Made by a program: the position numbers and the translations under genes. Below the pieces are notes generated by a model. The model saw only the letters and a program-made list of their open reading frames with translations, searched no databases and was not told where the DNA came from. A DNA stretch of 13,199 nucleotides, from the NCBI GenBank assembly GCA_002293315.1, contig DBCZ01000047.1:1-13199 (forward strand), given 5' to 3'. This document shows positions 7,245 through 13,199 of the stretch, in pieces (position 1 is the stretch's first letter; the number at the start of each line of letters is the position of its first letter). This DNA is from Ruminococcaceae bacterium UBA945. Lineage in GTDB: Bacteria; Bacillota; Clostridia; Oscillospirales; Acutalibacteraceae.

Positions 7245-7895
7245 ATGCTTGATTTGATTGGAAAAATGAAGATTATTCCGAGGATAATCCCCGTCGTGAA
7301 AATTGAGAACGCCGGTGACGCCGTGCCGATGGCCGAGGCCTTGCTCGCCGCCGGTCTTAGTGTCGCAGAGGTGACTTTCAGGACGCAGGCCGCCGCTTCG
7401 GCAATTCTCAATATCTCCAAGTTCTGCCCCGATATGCTGGTTCTTGCGGGCACGGTGCTGAACGTCGAGCAGGCCAAGCTTGCCGCCGCAAGCGGCGCGA
7501 AAGGGATTGTCTCCCCCGGGCTGAATGCTGATGTGGTCGAGTGGTGTCAGGCGAAGGGAATCCCCGTCTGCCCGGGCTGCGCCACGCCGACAGAGGTTGA
7601 GCGAGCAATGAGGATGGGGCTTGGCTTCGTCAAGCTCTTCCCTGCCGAGGTGTTAGGCGGCGTAAAAATGCTTAAGGCGCTCCATGGGCCGTATCCGGCT
7701 ATGAAGTTCATGCCGACCGGCGGAATAACCACGGTTTCCGCTCTGGAATATCTCAAGCAGCCGAATGTAATTTGCATTGGCGGCAGCTGGATTTGCACGG
7801 AAAAGATGCTCGCCGAGAAAGATTTCAAGCAAATTGAAAGTGCGGCAAAGACGGCCTCAAAAATAACCGAGCAGTATGAAAAAATCCCCCATTAA
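7245..7895 (+). CDS. eda: KDPG/KHG-type 2-keto-3-deoxy acid aldolase
   Basis: Class I aldolase (216 aa) that cleaves 2-keto-3-deoxy-6-phosphogluconate, or related 2-keto-3-deoxy or 4-hydroxy-2-oxo acids, to pyruvate plus an aldehyde. The catalytic set is visible: E42 and R46 in EVTFRT, AGT at 68-70, SPG (90-92), the Schiff-base lysine K130 in FVKLFPAE, and the phosphate-loop motif PTGGI (157-161). Length and motif order match the Eda family. The start ATG 7245 is 7 nt after the dehydratase stop, with TGAGGT as its ribosome binding site, so the two are co-translated. No 2-keto-3-deoxygluconate kinase lies in the window; either it is elsewhere or the enzyme uses an unphosphorylated acid. The last three codons and the stop lie inside the operon terminator. 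Confidence 0.92.
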   Translation: MLDLIGKMKIIPRIIPVVKIENAGDAVPMAEALLAAGLSVAEVTFRTQAAASAILNISKFCPDMLVLAGTVLNVEQAKLAAASGAKGIVSPGLNADVVEWCQAKGIPVCPGCATPTEVERAMRMGLGFVKLFPAEVLGGVKMLKALHGPYPAMKFMPTGGITTVSALEYLKQPNVICIGGSWICTEKMLAEKDFKQIESAAKTASKITEQYEKIPH

Positions 7896-7904
7896 GGGGG
7901 ATTT
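7882..7904. terminator. Bidirectional terminator with the eda stop codon in its loop
   Basis: A perfect 9-bp stem, AAATCCCCC (7882-7890) and GGGGGATTT (7896-7904), with the 5-nt loop ATTAA. The eda stop TAA is 7893-7895, in the loop. On the plus strand a CTTTTAT tract follows; on the minus strand the stem is followed by a T-rich run, so it can also stop the aldo/keto reductase operon, whose stop codon is at 7921-7923. Confidence 0.88.
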
Positions 7905-7920
7905 CTTTTATAATGCAGCT

Positions 7921-8883
7921 TTATATTGCGCCGACAATCTTATGCGGCACATAGGGTTCTTCAAGGTATGCAACCTCTTCCCCGCCAAGCTTAATATCCA
8001 GCGCGCCGACGGCATCGTCAAAGTATTCCGCTTTCGTCGCTCCTATAATCGGAGACGCCACGCCCTTGGCATATTGCCACGCGATGGCTATGCGCGTCAT
8101 GGTCGTGCCGTGCTTTTCCGCAAGCTCCGCTACGCGCTTGACGATGGCGTAATCCGTCTCCTCTGTGCCGTCATATTTTGAAACGGCCACCTTGTCCGTC
8201 TGGCTGCGCAGGCTGTCCGTTTTCCACTCTGCTCGTGCAAGCCTGCCCGCCGCAAGCGGGCTATACGGCGCAAGCGATACATTCATCTGCCTGCAGATTG
8301 GTATCAGCTCGCGTTCATCTTCACGGTAGAGAAGATTATAATGGTTCTGCATCGAAACAAACTTCGCCCAGCCGTTCTTTTCCGCCGCAAGCTGCATATT
8401 ATAGAACTGATAGCCATACATCGCCGAGGCGCCCAGCGCCCGCACCTTGCCGGCTTTTACAAGCGAATCGAGAGCCTCCATCGACTCTTCAATCGGCGTG
8501 CCGTAGTCGAAGCGGTGGATTATGTATAAATCCACGTAATCCGTTCCGAGGCGCTTCAGCGAGCCCTCAATCTCTCTGTTTATCGCCTCCTTTGAGAGAT
8601 GCCCTTCGTTATTGAAGACCTTCGTCGCGAGAATCACCTTATCACGCGAGGCATTGTTCTTTATCGCGCGGCCGAGGAATTCCTCGCTCGTGCCGCCCGC
8701 GTAGACGTTCGCGGTGTCAAAGAAATTGATGCCCAAATCCAGCGCGCGCTTAACGAGCACCTCGCTTTCCTCAAAATCAAGCGTCCACGCGTGCTGATTC
8801 GGCTTATGCTCTCCGAAGCTCATGCAGCCGACGCACAGACGCGAAACCTCCAAGCTTGAATTACCTAGTTTTGTGTATTCCAT
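7921..8883 (-). CDS. YajO-type aldo/keto reductase
   Basis: NADPH-dependent aldehyde or ketone reductase of 320 aa with a TIM-barrel fold. The catalytic tetrad is intact: D56 and Y61 (FFDTANVY), K88 (LATKVF) and H123 (YIIHRFD). The nucleotide-binding end carries IIGATKAEYFDDAVGAL near 275-290, and the C-terminus ending PYVPHKIVG matches my recollection of E. coli YajO (PYKPHPVVG), as do the SRLCVGCMSFGE start and the VSMQNHYNLLYRE stretch. The physiological substrate is not determined. Its start is ATG 8881-8883, with AAGGGG 4 nt upstream. It is second in an operon, 17 nt after the flavodoxin-like gene; such pairs typically act in aldehyde or quinone detoxification, which is inference here. 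Confidence 0.92.
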   Translation of the reverse strand: MEYTKLGNSSLEVSRLCVGCMSFGEHKPNQHAWTLDFEESEVLVKRALDLGINFFDTANVYAGGTSEEFLGRAIKNNASRDKVILATKVFNNEGHLSKEAINREIEGSLKRLGTDYVDLYIIHRFDYGTPIEESMEALDSLVKAGKVRALGASAMYGYQFYNMQLAAEKNGWAKFVSMQNHYNLLYREDERELIPICRQMNVSLAPYSPLAAGRLARAEWKTDSLRSQTDKVAVSKYDGTEETDYAIVKRVAELAEKHGTTMTRIAIAWQYAKGVASPIIGATKAEYFDDAVGALDIKLGGEEVAYLEEPYVPHKIVGAI

Positions 8884-8900
8884 ATTTCCCCTTTTCCCAC

Positions 8901-9518
8901 TCAGCGAATAAAATTCGTGAATATGTGATTTTCCTTTTCGGGCAGACCGTATTCCTTTTTCCCGAGCGCTATGCTCTTAATAATGAAAGCCATGTTGCGC
9001 CCCAAGGTTCGCATTGTCTGCATGCCCTCCTCATCCTGCCGCACTTCCTCGGGCGTGTTTCCGTGCACCATGTTCCAGTATTGGCTCGAAGCCACGGGCA
9101 TCTGCGAAATCGTAAAATACTTGTTGAGCGCATCAAATGTCGCTGTTGTTCCGCCTCTGCGCGCCGAAACAACAGCCGCGCCGACCTTCATCGTTTTGTC
9201 TGCACGCGTGCTGTAGAACAGCCTGTCAGCGAATGACAGCAAGCCGCCGTTGGGCGATGCATAATACACCGGTGAACCGATTACGATACCGTCACACTCG
9301 GCAAACTTAGGCGCCACCTCATTGACGATGTCATCAAACACGCATTTGCCGGATTCATGGCATTTGCGGCAGCCGATGCAGCCCCTGACGTCTTTGTTGC
9401 CCACCTGCACAATCTCCGTCTCTATGCCGTTTTCCTCAAGCGCTTTACCCACCTCGCTGAGCGCGGTAAATGTGCACCCCTGTGCATTCGGACTCCCGTT
9501 GATAAGTAATACTTTCAT
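8901..9518 (-). CDS. Flavodoxin-fold NAD(P)H/FMN oxidoreductase with iron-sulfur flavoprotein cysteine motif
   Basis: FMN-binding protein of 205 aa in the NADPH-dependent FMN reductase / flavodoxin_2 group. It starts with the phosphate-binding loop LLINGSPN (4-11). Four cysteines follow in a compact pattern, C47-x2-C50-x2-C53-x5-C59, as in the archaeal and clostridial iron-sulfur flavoprotein (Isf) family, where they bind a 4Fe-4S cluster. IVIGSPVYYASPNGGLLSF (about 99-117) is the usual flavin-contact segment. Isf proteins pass electrons from ferredoxin or NADH to O2, H2O2 or quinone-like acceptors. First gene of an operon with an aldo/keto reductase; AAGGAG lies 5 nt before ATG 9518. Its promoter has MerR-type geometry. 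Function in stress defence is an inference. Confidence 0.87.
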   Translation of the reverse strand: MKVLLINGSPNAQGCTFTALSEVGKALEENGIETEIVQVGNKDVRGCIGCRKCHESGKCVFDDIVNEVAPKFAECDGIVIGSPVYYASPNGGLLSFADRLFYSTRADKTMKVGAAVVSARRGGTTATFDALNKYFTISQMPVASSQYWNMVHGNTPEEVRQDEEGMQTMRTLGRNMAFIIKSIALGKKEYGLPEKENHIFTNFIR

Positions 9519-9550
9519 AAAACTCCTTCTTTCTTACTGTTATGATTGAC

Positions 9551-9581
9551 AGTATATATGTTAAGGTTAACTTTATGTCAA
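9551..9581 (-). promoter_or_regulatory. MerR-type promoter/operator of the flavodoxin-reductase operon
   Basis: On the minus strand a consensus -35 TTGACA (9581-9576) precedes two possible -10 hexamers: TATATA (9558-9553, spacer 17) and TATACT (9556-9551, spacer 19). Between them is an imperfect dyad centred on GTTAAC (9562-9575, one mismatched pair). A dyad inside an over-long 19-bp spacer is the hallmark of MerR-family activated promoters, and AdhR/NmlR-like members control similar redox genes using GTTAAC-centred sites. No merR gene lies in the window. Confidence 0.65.
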
Positions 9582-9588
9582 GAGGCAA

Positions 9589-9622
9589 AAATAAAAACTC
9601 CCATTTTCGGGAGTTTTTATTT
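9589..9622 (-). terminator. Terminator of the pst-pho operon
   Basis: A perfect 14-bp stem (arms 9589-9602 and 9609-9622) with the 6-nt loop ATTTTC. Its core is CTCCC/GGGAG, and the A/T flanks give a T-tract after the hairpin on the minus strand. Two bases of the phoR stop codon (9621-9623) are in the stem. It separates phoR from the -35 of the flavodoxin operon 8 bp beyond. Confidence 0.88.
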
Positions 9623-11309
9623 ACATCGGCAGCCGCACAATTATCTCCGTGCCCTTGCCTATTTCGCTCAAGAGCGAAATTTTGCCGCCGAGGCTCTGCA
9701 CGATGTGCTTCACAATCGAAAGCCCCAGCCCCGTGCCCTTAACTATCTTTTCCGAGCCGGTATCTACGCGGTAGAAGCGCTCAAAGATTCTGCTCTGCTC
9801 CTCGCGCTCAATGCCTATGCCTGTGTCTTTCACCTCAATGACAGCGAAGCTCCCCTCTGAGGAAATCCTTACGCTTACAAGGCCGCCCGCAGTGTTATAT
9901 TTTATCGCGTTATCAAGCAGATTGCCGAGCAAATCCAGTATCTTCGTGCGGTTAGAGGTTATCGCAACGTCTTCGGCGTCCACGGTTAGCCGCACGTCAG
10001 CCGCCGACGCCTGGGCTTCATAGCTGCCTGCCACCTCACACGCAAGCTCCGCCAGATTTATCGGCGTCATCTGGCTTTCGGCGGCATTTGCCTCCAAGCG
10101 CGAAATCGTGAGAATATCATTGATAAGCGTGCTTATGCGCACGGATTCCGCATGAATTCTGGCATATATCTGCTGCTTCTTTTCATCGTCAAGCATGCCG
10201 TTTTTGAGCATTTCCGAAAGCCCCATCAGCGTTGTCACAGGGGTTTTCAGCTCATGCGAGGCATTTGTGAAGAACTCGCTGCGCTGCGTCTGCGATATTC
10301 TCTCCGCGCCCACGTCCACAAGCAAAATGACCACGCCGTTCTTCTGCGCGCTGAGATAATTCCCGTGAACCTGAGAGATGTGAACCGAGAAAACCGTGTA
10401 ATCTGTTTTGTAGTCAAAAATACTGTCCTTGCCCTCTGATATCGCCGCTTCAACAGCCTCCTCAATCTTGCGGTTACGCGTCAGCTCAAAAATACTGCTG
10501 CCCAGAATATCTCTGCCTGCACTGAAAATTCCGGCGGCGCTGTCATTTATGAGGATGATATTTCTCTCGCCGTCAAGAAGGATTATCCCCTCCTTTATGT
10601 TTGAGAGTATCCGCTCTGTTTTCCTCTGCTGAAATTCCACCTCGTTCTGTGAATGCGTGATTTCGTTCAGCAAATCCTTTATCTTCACTGTGATGCCGTC
10701 TATCTCGTCATAACCGGAGCTTTCGGGAATCTTATCAAATTCTCCGCTTGCAACGGTCTCCGTGAAGCTCTCAAGCGGGCGGAGAATCCTTTTCGTTAGG
10801 GCATTCGCGAGGAACAGCATCACAATCCCCGCAGCAAAGAATGTAATCAGAAACGCGGGAAGCTGCGCGAGCATATTGCTCCAGATTCCGCCGTATTCAT
10901 GCGCTGCGCGCAGGATATTCCCATCCGCCGCTTTTACGGCAGCATACATAAACGAGCGCCCCAGAGTGCTTGACGCGCGCGAATCCGTCGCGATGTAGTT
11001 CACCCCGGCGTTTTGCACCTCTCGCCTGTCCGCGTGGTTCTCCATGCTTGCCGCCGCAGCCGAGGAATCGTCAATTATATCTCCCTGCGGCGAGATAATC
11101 GTCACGCGCTCTCCGCTTAGTATCTCTGAAAGCGTTTTGGCGTCCTTGTGGCTTTCATACTCATATGAAATCACCCTGCAGAGCTGAACCGTTCTCTCGC
11201 GGACCTTGCCGTCTTCGTCCACGGCGCTGAAAACACCGGAGATTATCCCGCTGAAAAGCGCCGTTGCCAAGATGATTATTATGAAGCGAAGGTAAATTGC
11301 TCTTCTCAT
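9621..11309 (-). CDS. phoR: PhoR phosphate-responsive sensor histidine kinase
   Basis: Membrane histidine kinase of 562 aa that phosphorylates PhoB when phosphate is scarce. In order: TM1 about 9-31, an extracytoplasmic domain about 32-144, TM2 about 145-171, HAMP to about 220, PAS about 230-335, HisKA with the phospho-accepting histidine in ASHELKTP (H352), and a HATPase domain with the N box LLDNAIKY (N467), DTGIGI (495-500) and GTGLGLSI (525-532). The HAMP-PAS-HisKA-HATPase order with an extracytoplasmic loop matches Firmicute PhoR. The start is ATG 11309 (MRRAIYLRF): GAGAGG lies 6 nt upstream and the phoB stop is only 1 nt away (TAA-C-ATG). An ATG at 11339 inside phoB would add ten residues and is less likely. 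Last gene of the operon. Confidence 0.9.
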   Translation of the reverse strand: MRRAIYLRFIIIILATALFSGIISGVFSAVDEDGKVRERTVQLCRVISYEYESHKDAKTLSEILSGERVTIISPQGDIIDDSSAAAASMENHADRREVQNAGVNYIATDSRASSTLGRSFMYAAVKAADGNILRAAHEYGGIWSNMLAQLPAFLITFFAAGIVMLFLANALTKRILRPLESFTETVASGEFDKIPESSGYDEIDGITVKIKDLLNEITHSQNEVEFQQRKTERILSNIKEGIILLDGERNIILINDSAAGIFSAGRDILGSSIFELTRNRKIEEAVEAAISEGKDSIFDYKTDYTVFSVHISQVHGNYLSAQKNGVVILLVDVGAERISQTQRSEFFTNASHELKTPVTTLMGLSEMLKNGMLDDEKKQQIYARIHAESVRISTLINDILTISRLEANAAESQMTPINLAELACEVAGSYEAQASAADVRLTVDAEDVAITSNRTKILDLLGNLLDNAIKYNTAGGLVSVRISSEGSFAVIEVKDTGIGIEREEQSRIFERFYRVDTGSEKIVKGTGLGLSIVKHIVQSLGGKISLLSEIGKGTEIIVRLPM

Positions 11310-11310
11310 G

Positions 11311-11997
11311 TTATGCCTCTCTGAATCTATATCCCACATTGCGCACCGTGTGGATATATTTCGGGTTATCCGTGTTGTCGCCTATCTTCTGCCGCAATGA
11401 TTTTATGTGTGTGTCCAACGTGCGCGGCTCGCCGACGAAATCACTGCCCCAGATGGTTTCAAGCAGCTCCTCCCTCGGAAGAACTCTTTCGGAATTCTGC
11501 ATAAGCAACGTTAAAAGCTCGAATTCCTTGAACGTAAGCTCCACATTTTTCCCGTTTACATTCACCTCGCGCGTGGAAAGATTTACCGAAAGACCGCCCG
11601 CTTTCAAAAGCTTCGGTGCTTCCTTGGCAGACCTGCGCAGAAGCGCGCGCACCCGTGCCGCCATCTCCATTATGCCGAAGGGCTTCGGGAGATAATCATC
11701 TCCGCCGGCATCAAGGCCGATGACGGCGTCCATCTCCGTGTCCTTCGCGGTGAGGAAAAGTATCGGCGTTTCGGCGGTCTTGTGGTTCTTCCTGAGCAGC
11801 TTGACCGCCTTGATGCCGTCCATGCCGGGCAGCATTATATCGAAGATGAATAAATCCGGCGCTTCGTTTTCGCTTGCCTTCAGCGTGTCTTCGGCATTTC
11901 CGAAAACAGTCACGTCATAGGCGAAGTTCTCCAGCGCCATCTGAATCATCTCTCTTATGCCCTCGTCGTCTTCCGTTACAAAGATACTGTATGCCAT
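11311..11997 (-). CDS. phoB: PhoB/PhoP-type response regulator
   Basis: OmpR-family transcription factor of 228 aa, activating phosphate-starvation genes after phosphorylation by PhoR. The receiver domain (1-120) has the acidic pair D10-D11, the phospho-accepting D53 (LFIFDIMLPG), T83 and K105 (YLPKPF). The C-terminal winged helix (about 130-226) has the typical LTFKEFELLTLL, VLPREELLETIWG and RTLDTHIKSLRQKIG segments that form the recognition helix region. Start ATG 11997 with GAGGT 4 nt upstream; 9 nt after the phoU stop. The PhoB identity rests on the neighbours pstB, phoU and phoR, since OmpR-family sequences alone do not separate well. A candidate target, a set of 11-bp direct repeats, lies upstream of the Na/Pi cotransporter in this same window. 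Confidence 0.92.
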   Translation of the reverse strand: MAYSIFVTEDDEGIREMIQMALENFAYDVTVFGNAEDTLKASENEAPDLFIFDIMLPGMDGIKAVKLLRKNHKTAETPILFLTAKDTEMDAVIGLDAGGDDYLPKPFGIMEMAARVRALLRRSAKEAPKLLKAGGLSVNLSTREVNVNGKNVELTFKEFELLTLLMQNSERVLPREELLETIWGSDFVGEPRTLDTHIKSLRQKIGDNTDNPKYIHTVRNVGYRFREA

Positions 11998-12006
11998 AGC
12001 TACCTC

Positions 12007-12669
12007 TTAAATAATTTTTATGTCCTTATGCACGCCTGTCTCCATGAAGAGAATCCATTCGCAGATATTAACGGCATGGTCGCCGATTCTCTCAAGATAC
12101 TTCGCTATCATCAAAAAATCAATCGCATTATCATTGATGTCTTTATCGTTCTTCAGGGTTTCGGCAAGCTCCGCCCGCACCTTGAGGAAGAGGTCGTCTA
12201 CCTCGTCGTCACGCGCGATTACGGCTTTCGCGAAAGCGATGTCATTACGCACGAACGCGTCTATCGCACCGTGAACCATCGCACAGGAAATCTTCGCCAT
12301 CTGCGGGATATGCTTCACCATGTTTTCAAGCGGTTCTCCCTCGATTGAAAGGGAAATCTCAGCTATATCCGCCGCGTTATCGCCGATTCTCTCAATATCC
12401 GTAATCATCTTCAGCGCCGACGATATTTTCCTCAAATCCGTCGCGACCGGCTGCTGACGAAGGATTAAATTGAGGCATCTCGCCTCGATTCTCTTTTCCA
12501 TCTCGTCAACCTCATCGTCATGCGAAACGACTGATTCCGCTGCCTTGCCGTCTGACGTGAGCAGCGCCTTCACGGAATTATCTATCGCATCCTCCGCCAT
12601 GCCGCCCATCTTGATTAAATCAACGTGCAGAAGCTCCAGCTCTTTATCAAATGTATTTCTCGCGTTCAT
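12007..12669 (-). CDS. phoU: Phosphate signalling protein PhoU
   Basis: Cytoplasmic six-helix protein (220 aa) that links the Pst transporter to PhoR, keeping the kinase off when phosphate is plentiful. Two internally repeated three-helix halves each contain a metal-binding acidic motif: HDDEVDEMEKRIEARCLNLI (about 50-69) and RDDEVDDLFLKVRAEL (about 152-167). The DxxxD pattern binds Fe or Mn clusters in structurally known members. ERIGDNAADI and ERIGDHAVNI form the paired conserved helices. Start ATG 12669 has a near-perfect AGGAGGT site 5 nt upstream. It lies 38 nt after pstB and 9 nt before phoB. The Na/Pi cotransporter at the left end carries a related domain. Confidence 0.95.
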   Translation of the reverse strand: MNARNTFDKELELLHVDLIKMGGMAEDAIDNSVKALLTSDGKAAESVVSHDDEVDEMEKRIEARCLNLILRQQPVATDLRKISSALKMITDIERIGDNAADIAEISLSIEGEPLENMVKHIPQMAKISCAMVHGAIDAFVRNDIAFAKAVIARDDEVDDLFLKVRAELAETLKNDKDINDNAIDFLMIAKYLERIGDHAVNICEWILFMETGVHKDIKII

Positions 12670-12707
12670 AAATACCTCCTATAGTATAACAGAATAAGGG
12701 ATAAAGT

Positions 12708-13199
12708 CTATCCGAATCTGCCGGTTATATAATCCTCTGTGCGCTTATCTTCGGGCATGGAGAAAATCTGTGTCGTCTCACCGCATTCAATCAGCTCGCC
12801 CAAGAGGAAGAAAGCCGTTTGGTCTGATATACGCGCGGCTTGCTGCATGTTGTGGGTTACGATTACCACCGTGTATTCCTTCTTTAGCTCGCTCATAAGC
12901 TCCTCAATTTTCATCGTCGAGATGGGGTCCAGCGCGCTGGTGGGCTCGTCCATCAAAAGCACCTCGGGCTTCACGGCAAGCGCGCGGGCAATGCACAGCC
13001 GCTGCTGCTGCCCGCCCGAGAGCCCCAGCGCGTTCTTTTTTAGCCGGTCCCGCGTCTCCTCCCATATGGCGGCGTCGCGCAGGCTCCTTTCCACAATTTC
13101 GTCCAGCGCGGCCTTGTTTTTTACCCCGTGCGTGCGCGGGCCGTAGGCCACGTTGTCGTAAATGCTCATGGGGAAGGGGTTGGGCTTTTGGAACACCAT
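12708..13199 (-). CDS. pstB: Phosphate ABC transporter ATP-binding protein PstB (5' end outside window)
   Basis: ATPase subunit of the PstSCAB high-affinity phosphate importer, at the inner face of the membrane. The visible 163 residues begin at the Q loop (MVFQKPNPFP), so the upstream 85-90 residues with Walker A lie beyond the right edge and the M at 13199 is internal, not a start. The ABC signature LSGGQQQR, Walker B with D loop (LLMDEPTSALDP) and the H-loop histidine (IVTHNMQQAA) are intact. SIYDNVAYGPR after the Q loop is characteristic of PstB among ABC ATPases. It ends 38 nt before phoU, with which it is probably co-transcribed; pstS, pstC and pstA are presumably further right. Confidence 0.93.
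   Translation of the reverse strand: MVFQKPNPFPMSIYDNVAYGPRTHGVKNKAALDEIVERSLRDAAIWEETRDRLKKNALGLSGGQQQRLCIARALAVKPEVLLMDEPTSALDPISTMKIEELMSELKKEYTVVIVTHNMQQAARISDQTAFFLLGELIECGETTQIFSMPEDKRTEDYITGRFG

Noticed and set aside
8178..8615. 145-codon open frame on the plus strand antisense to the aldo/keto reductase
   Set aside because: The product is low-complexity, rich in Ser, Pro, Arg and Cys, with no domain; the opposite strand encodes a protein with an intact catalytic tetrad.
12683..12710. Possible internal promoter for phoU (TAGACT, 16 bp, TATACT on the minus strand)
   Set aside because: The predicted start would fall at about 12676, within the AGGAGG at 12675-12680, and so would cut into the ribosome binding site; the -35 is weak. 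Readthrough from pstB is a simpler explanation.
12699..12713. Small hairpin GGATA-5 nt-TATCC at the pstB stop codon
   Set aside because: A stem of only 5 bp, mostly A/T, with no U-tract; too weak for a terminator and likely chance.
12739..13146. 135-codon open frame antisense to pstB
   Set aside because: Serine-rich shadow of a strongly conserved ABC ATPase; no start signal.
1..13199. Mobile elements, CRISPR, tRNA, rRNA or riboswitches
   Set aside because: No long terminal repeats, transposase or integrase motifs, regularly spaced repeat-spacer units, cloverleaf sequences or conserved aptamer cores were seen; every leader in the window is too short for a known riboswitch.

Overview
The window looks like chromosomal DNA of a Gram-positive, low- to mid-GC bacterium, most likely a Clostridia-type Firmicute. 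The reasons are strong AGGAGG-type ribosome binding sites, sigma-A promoters with 17-bp spacers, compact hairpin terminators placed directly on stop codons, and Firmicute-style gene content. Base composition is close to even. There are no tRNAs, rRNAs, mobile elements, CRISPR arrays or phage genes, and no gene-free stretch longer than about 155 bases.

Layout, left to right. (1) A Na+/phosphate cotransporter with a C-terminal PhoU-like domain (+), preceded by a good promoter that is overlaid by 11-bp-phased GAAAT repeats resembling a Pho box. (2) A converging minus-strand operon: type I 3-dehydroquinate dehydratase (aroD), whose last codons overlap a double AAA+ protein. That protein has an apparently dead ClpB-like first module and an intact CbxX/CfxQ-like second module. 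(3) A plus-strand operon divergent from aroD: a GNAT acetyltransferase, an IlvD/Edd-family dehydratase that looks more like a sugar-acid dehydratase (YjhG/YagF type) than true IlvD, and a KDPG-type aldolase (eda). (4) A converging minus-strand redox operon: a flavodoxin-fold protein with an iron-sulfur flavoprotein type cysteine motif and a YajO-type aldo/keto reductase. Its promoter has MerR-family architecture. (5) A minus-strand phosphate operon running in from the right edge: pstB (partial), phoU, phoB and phoR.

Functional picture. Phosphate sensing and uptake occupies both ends: the Pst/PhoU/PhoB/PhoR signalling cassette on the right and a secondary Na+/Pi transporter on the left that may be a PhoB target. 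Between them lie a probable sugar-acid catabolic pair (dehydration to a 2-keto-3-deoxy acid, then aldol cleavage), an oxidative or electrophile-stress redox pair, and the aroD/AAA+ pair, whose joint function is unknown to me.

Three hairpin terminators are fused to gene ends. One fills the whole gap between the stop codons of the cotransporter and AAA+ genes. One carries the eda stop codon in its loop. One overlaps the phoR stop codon.
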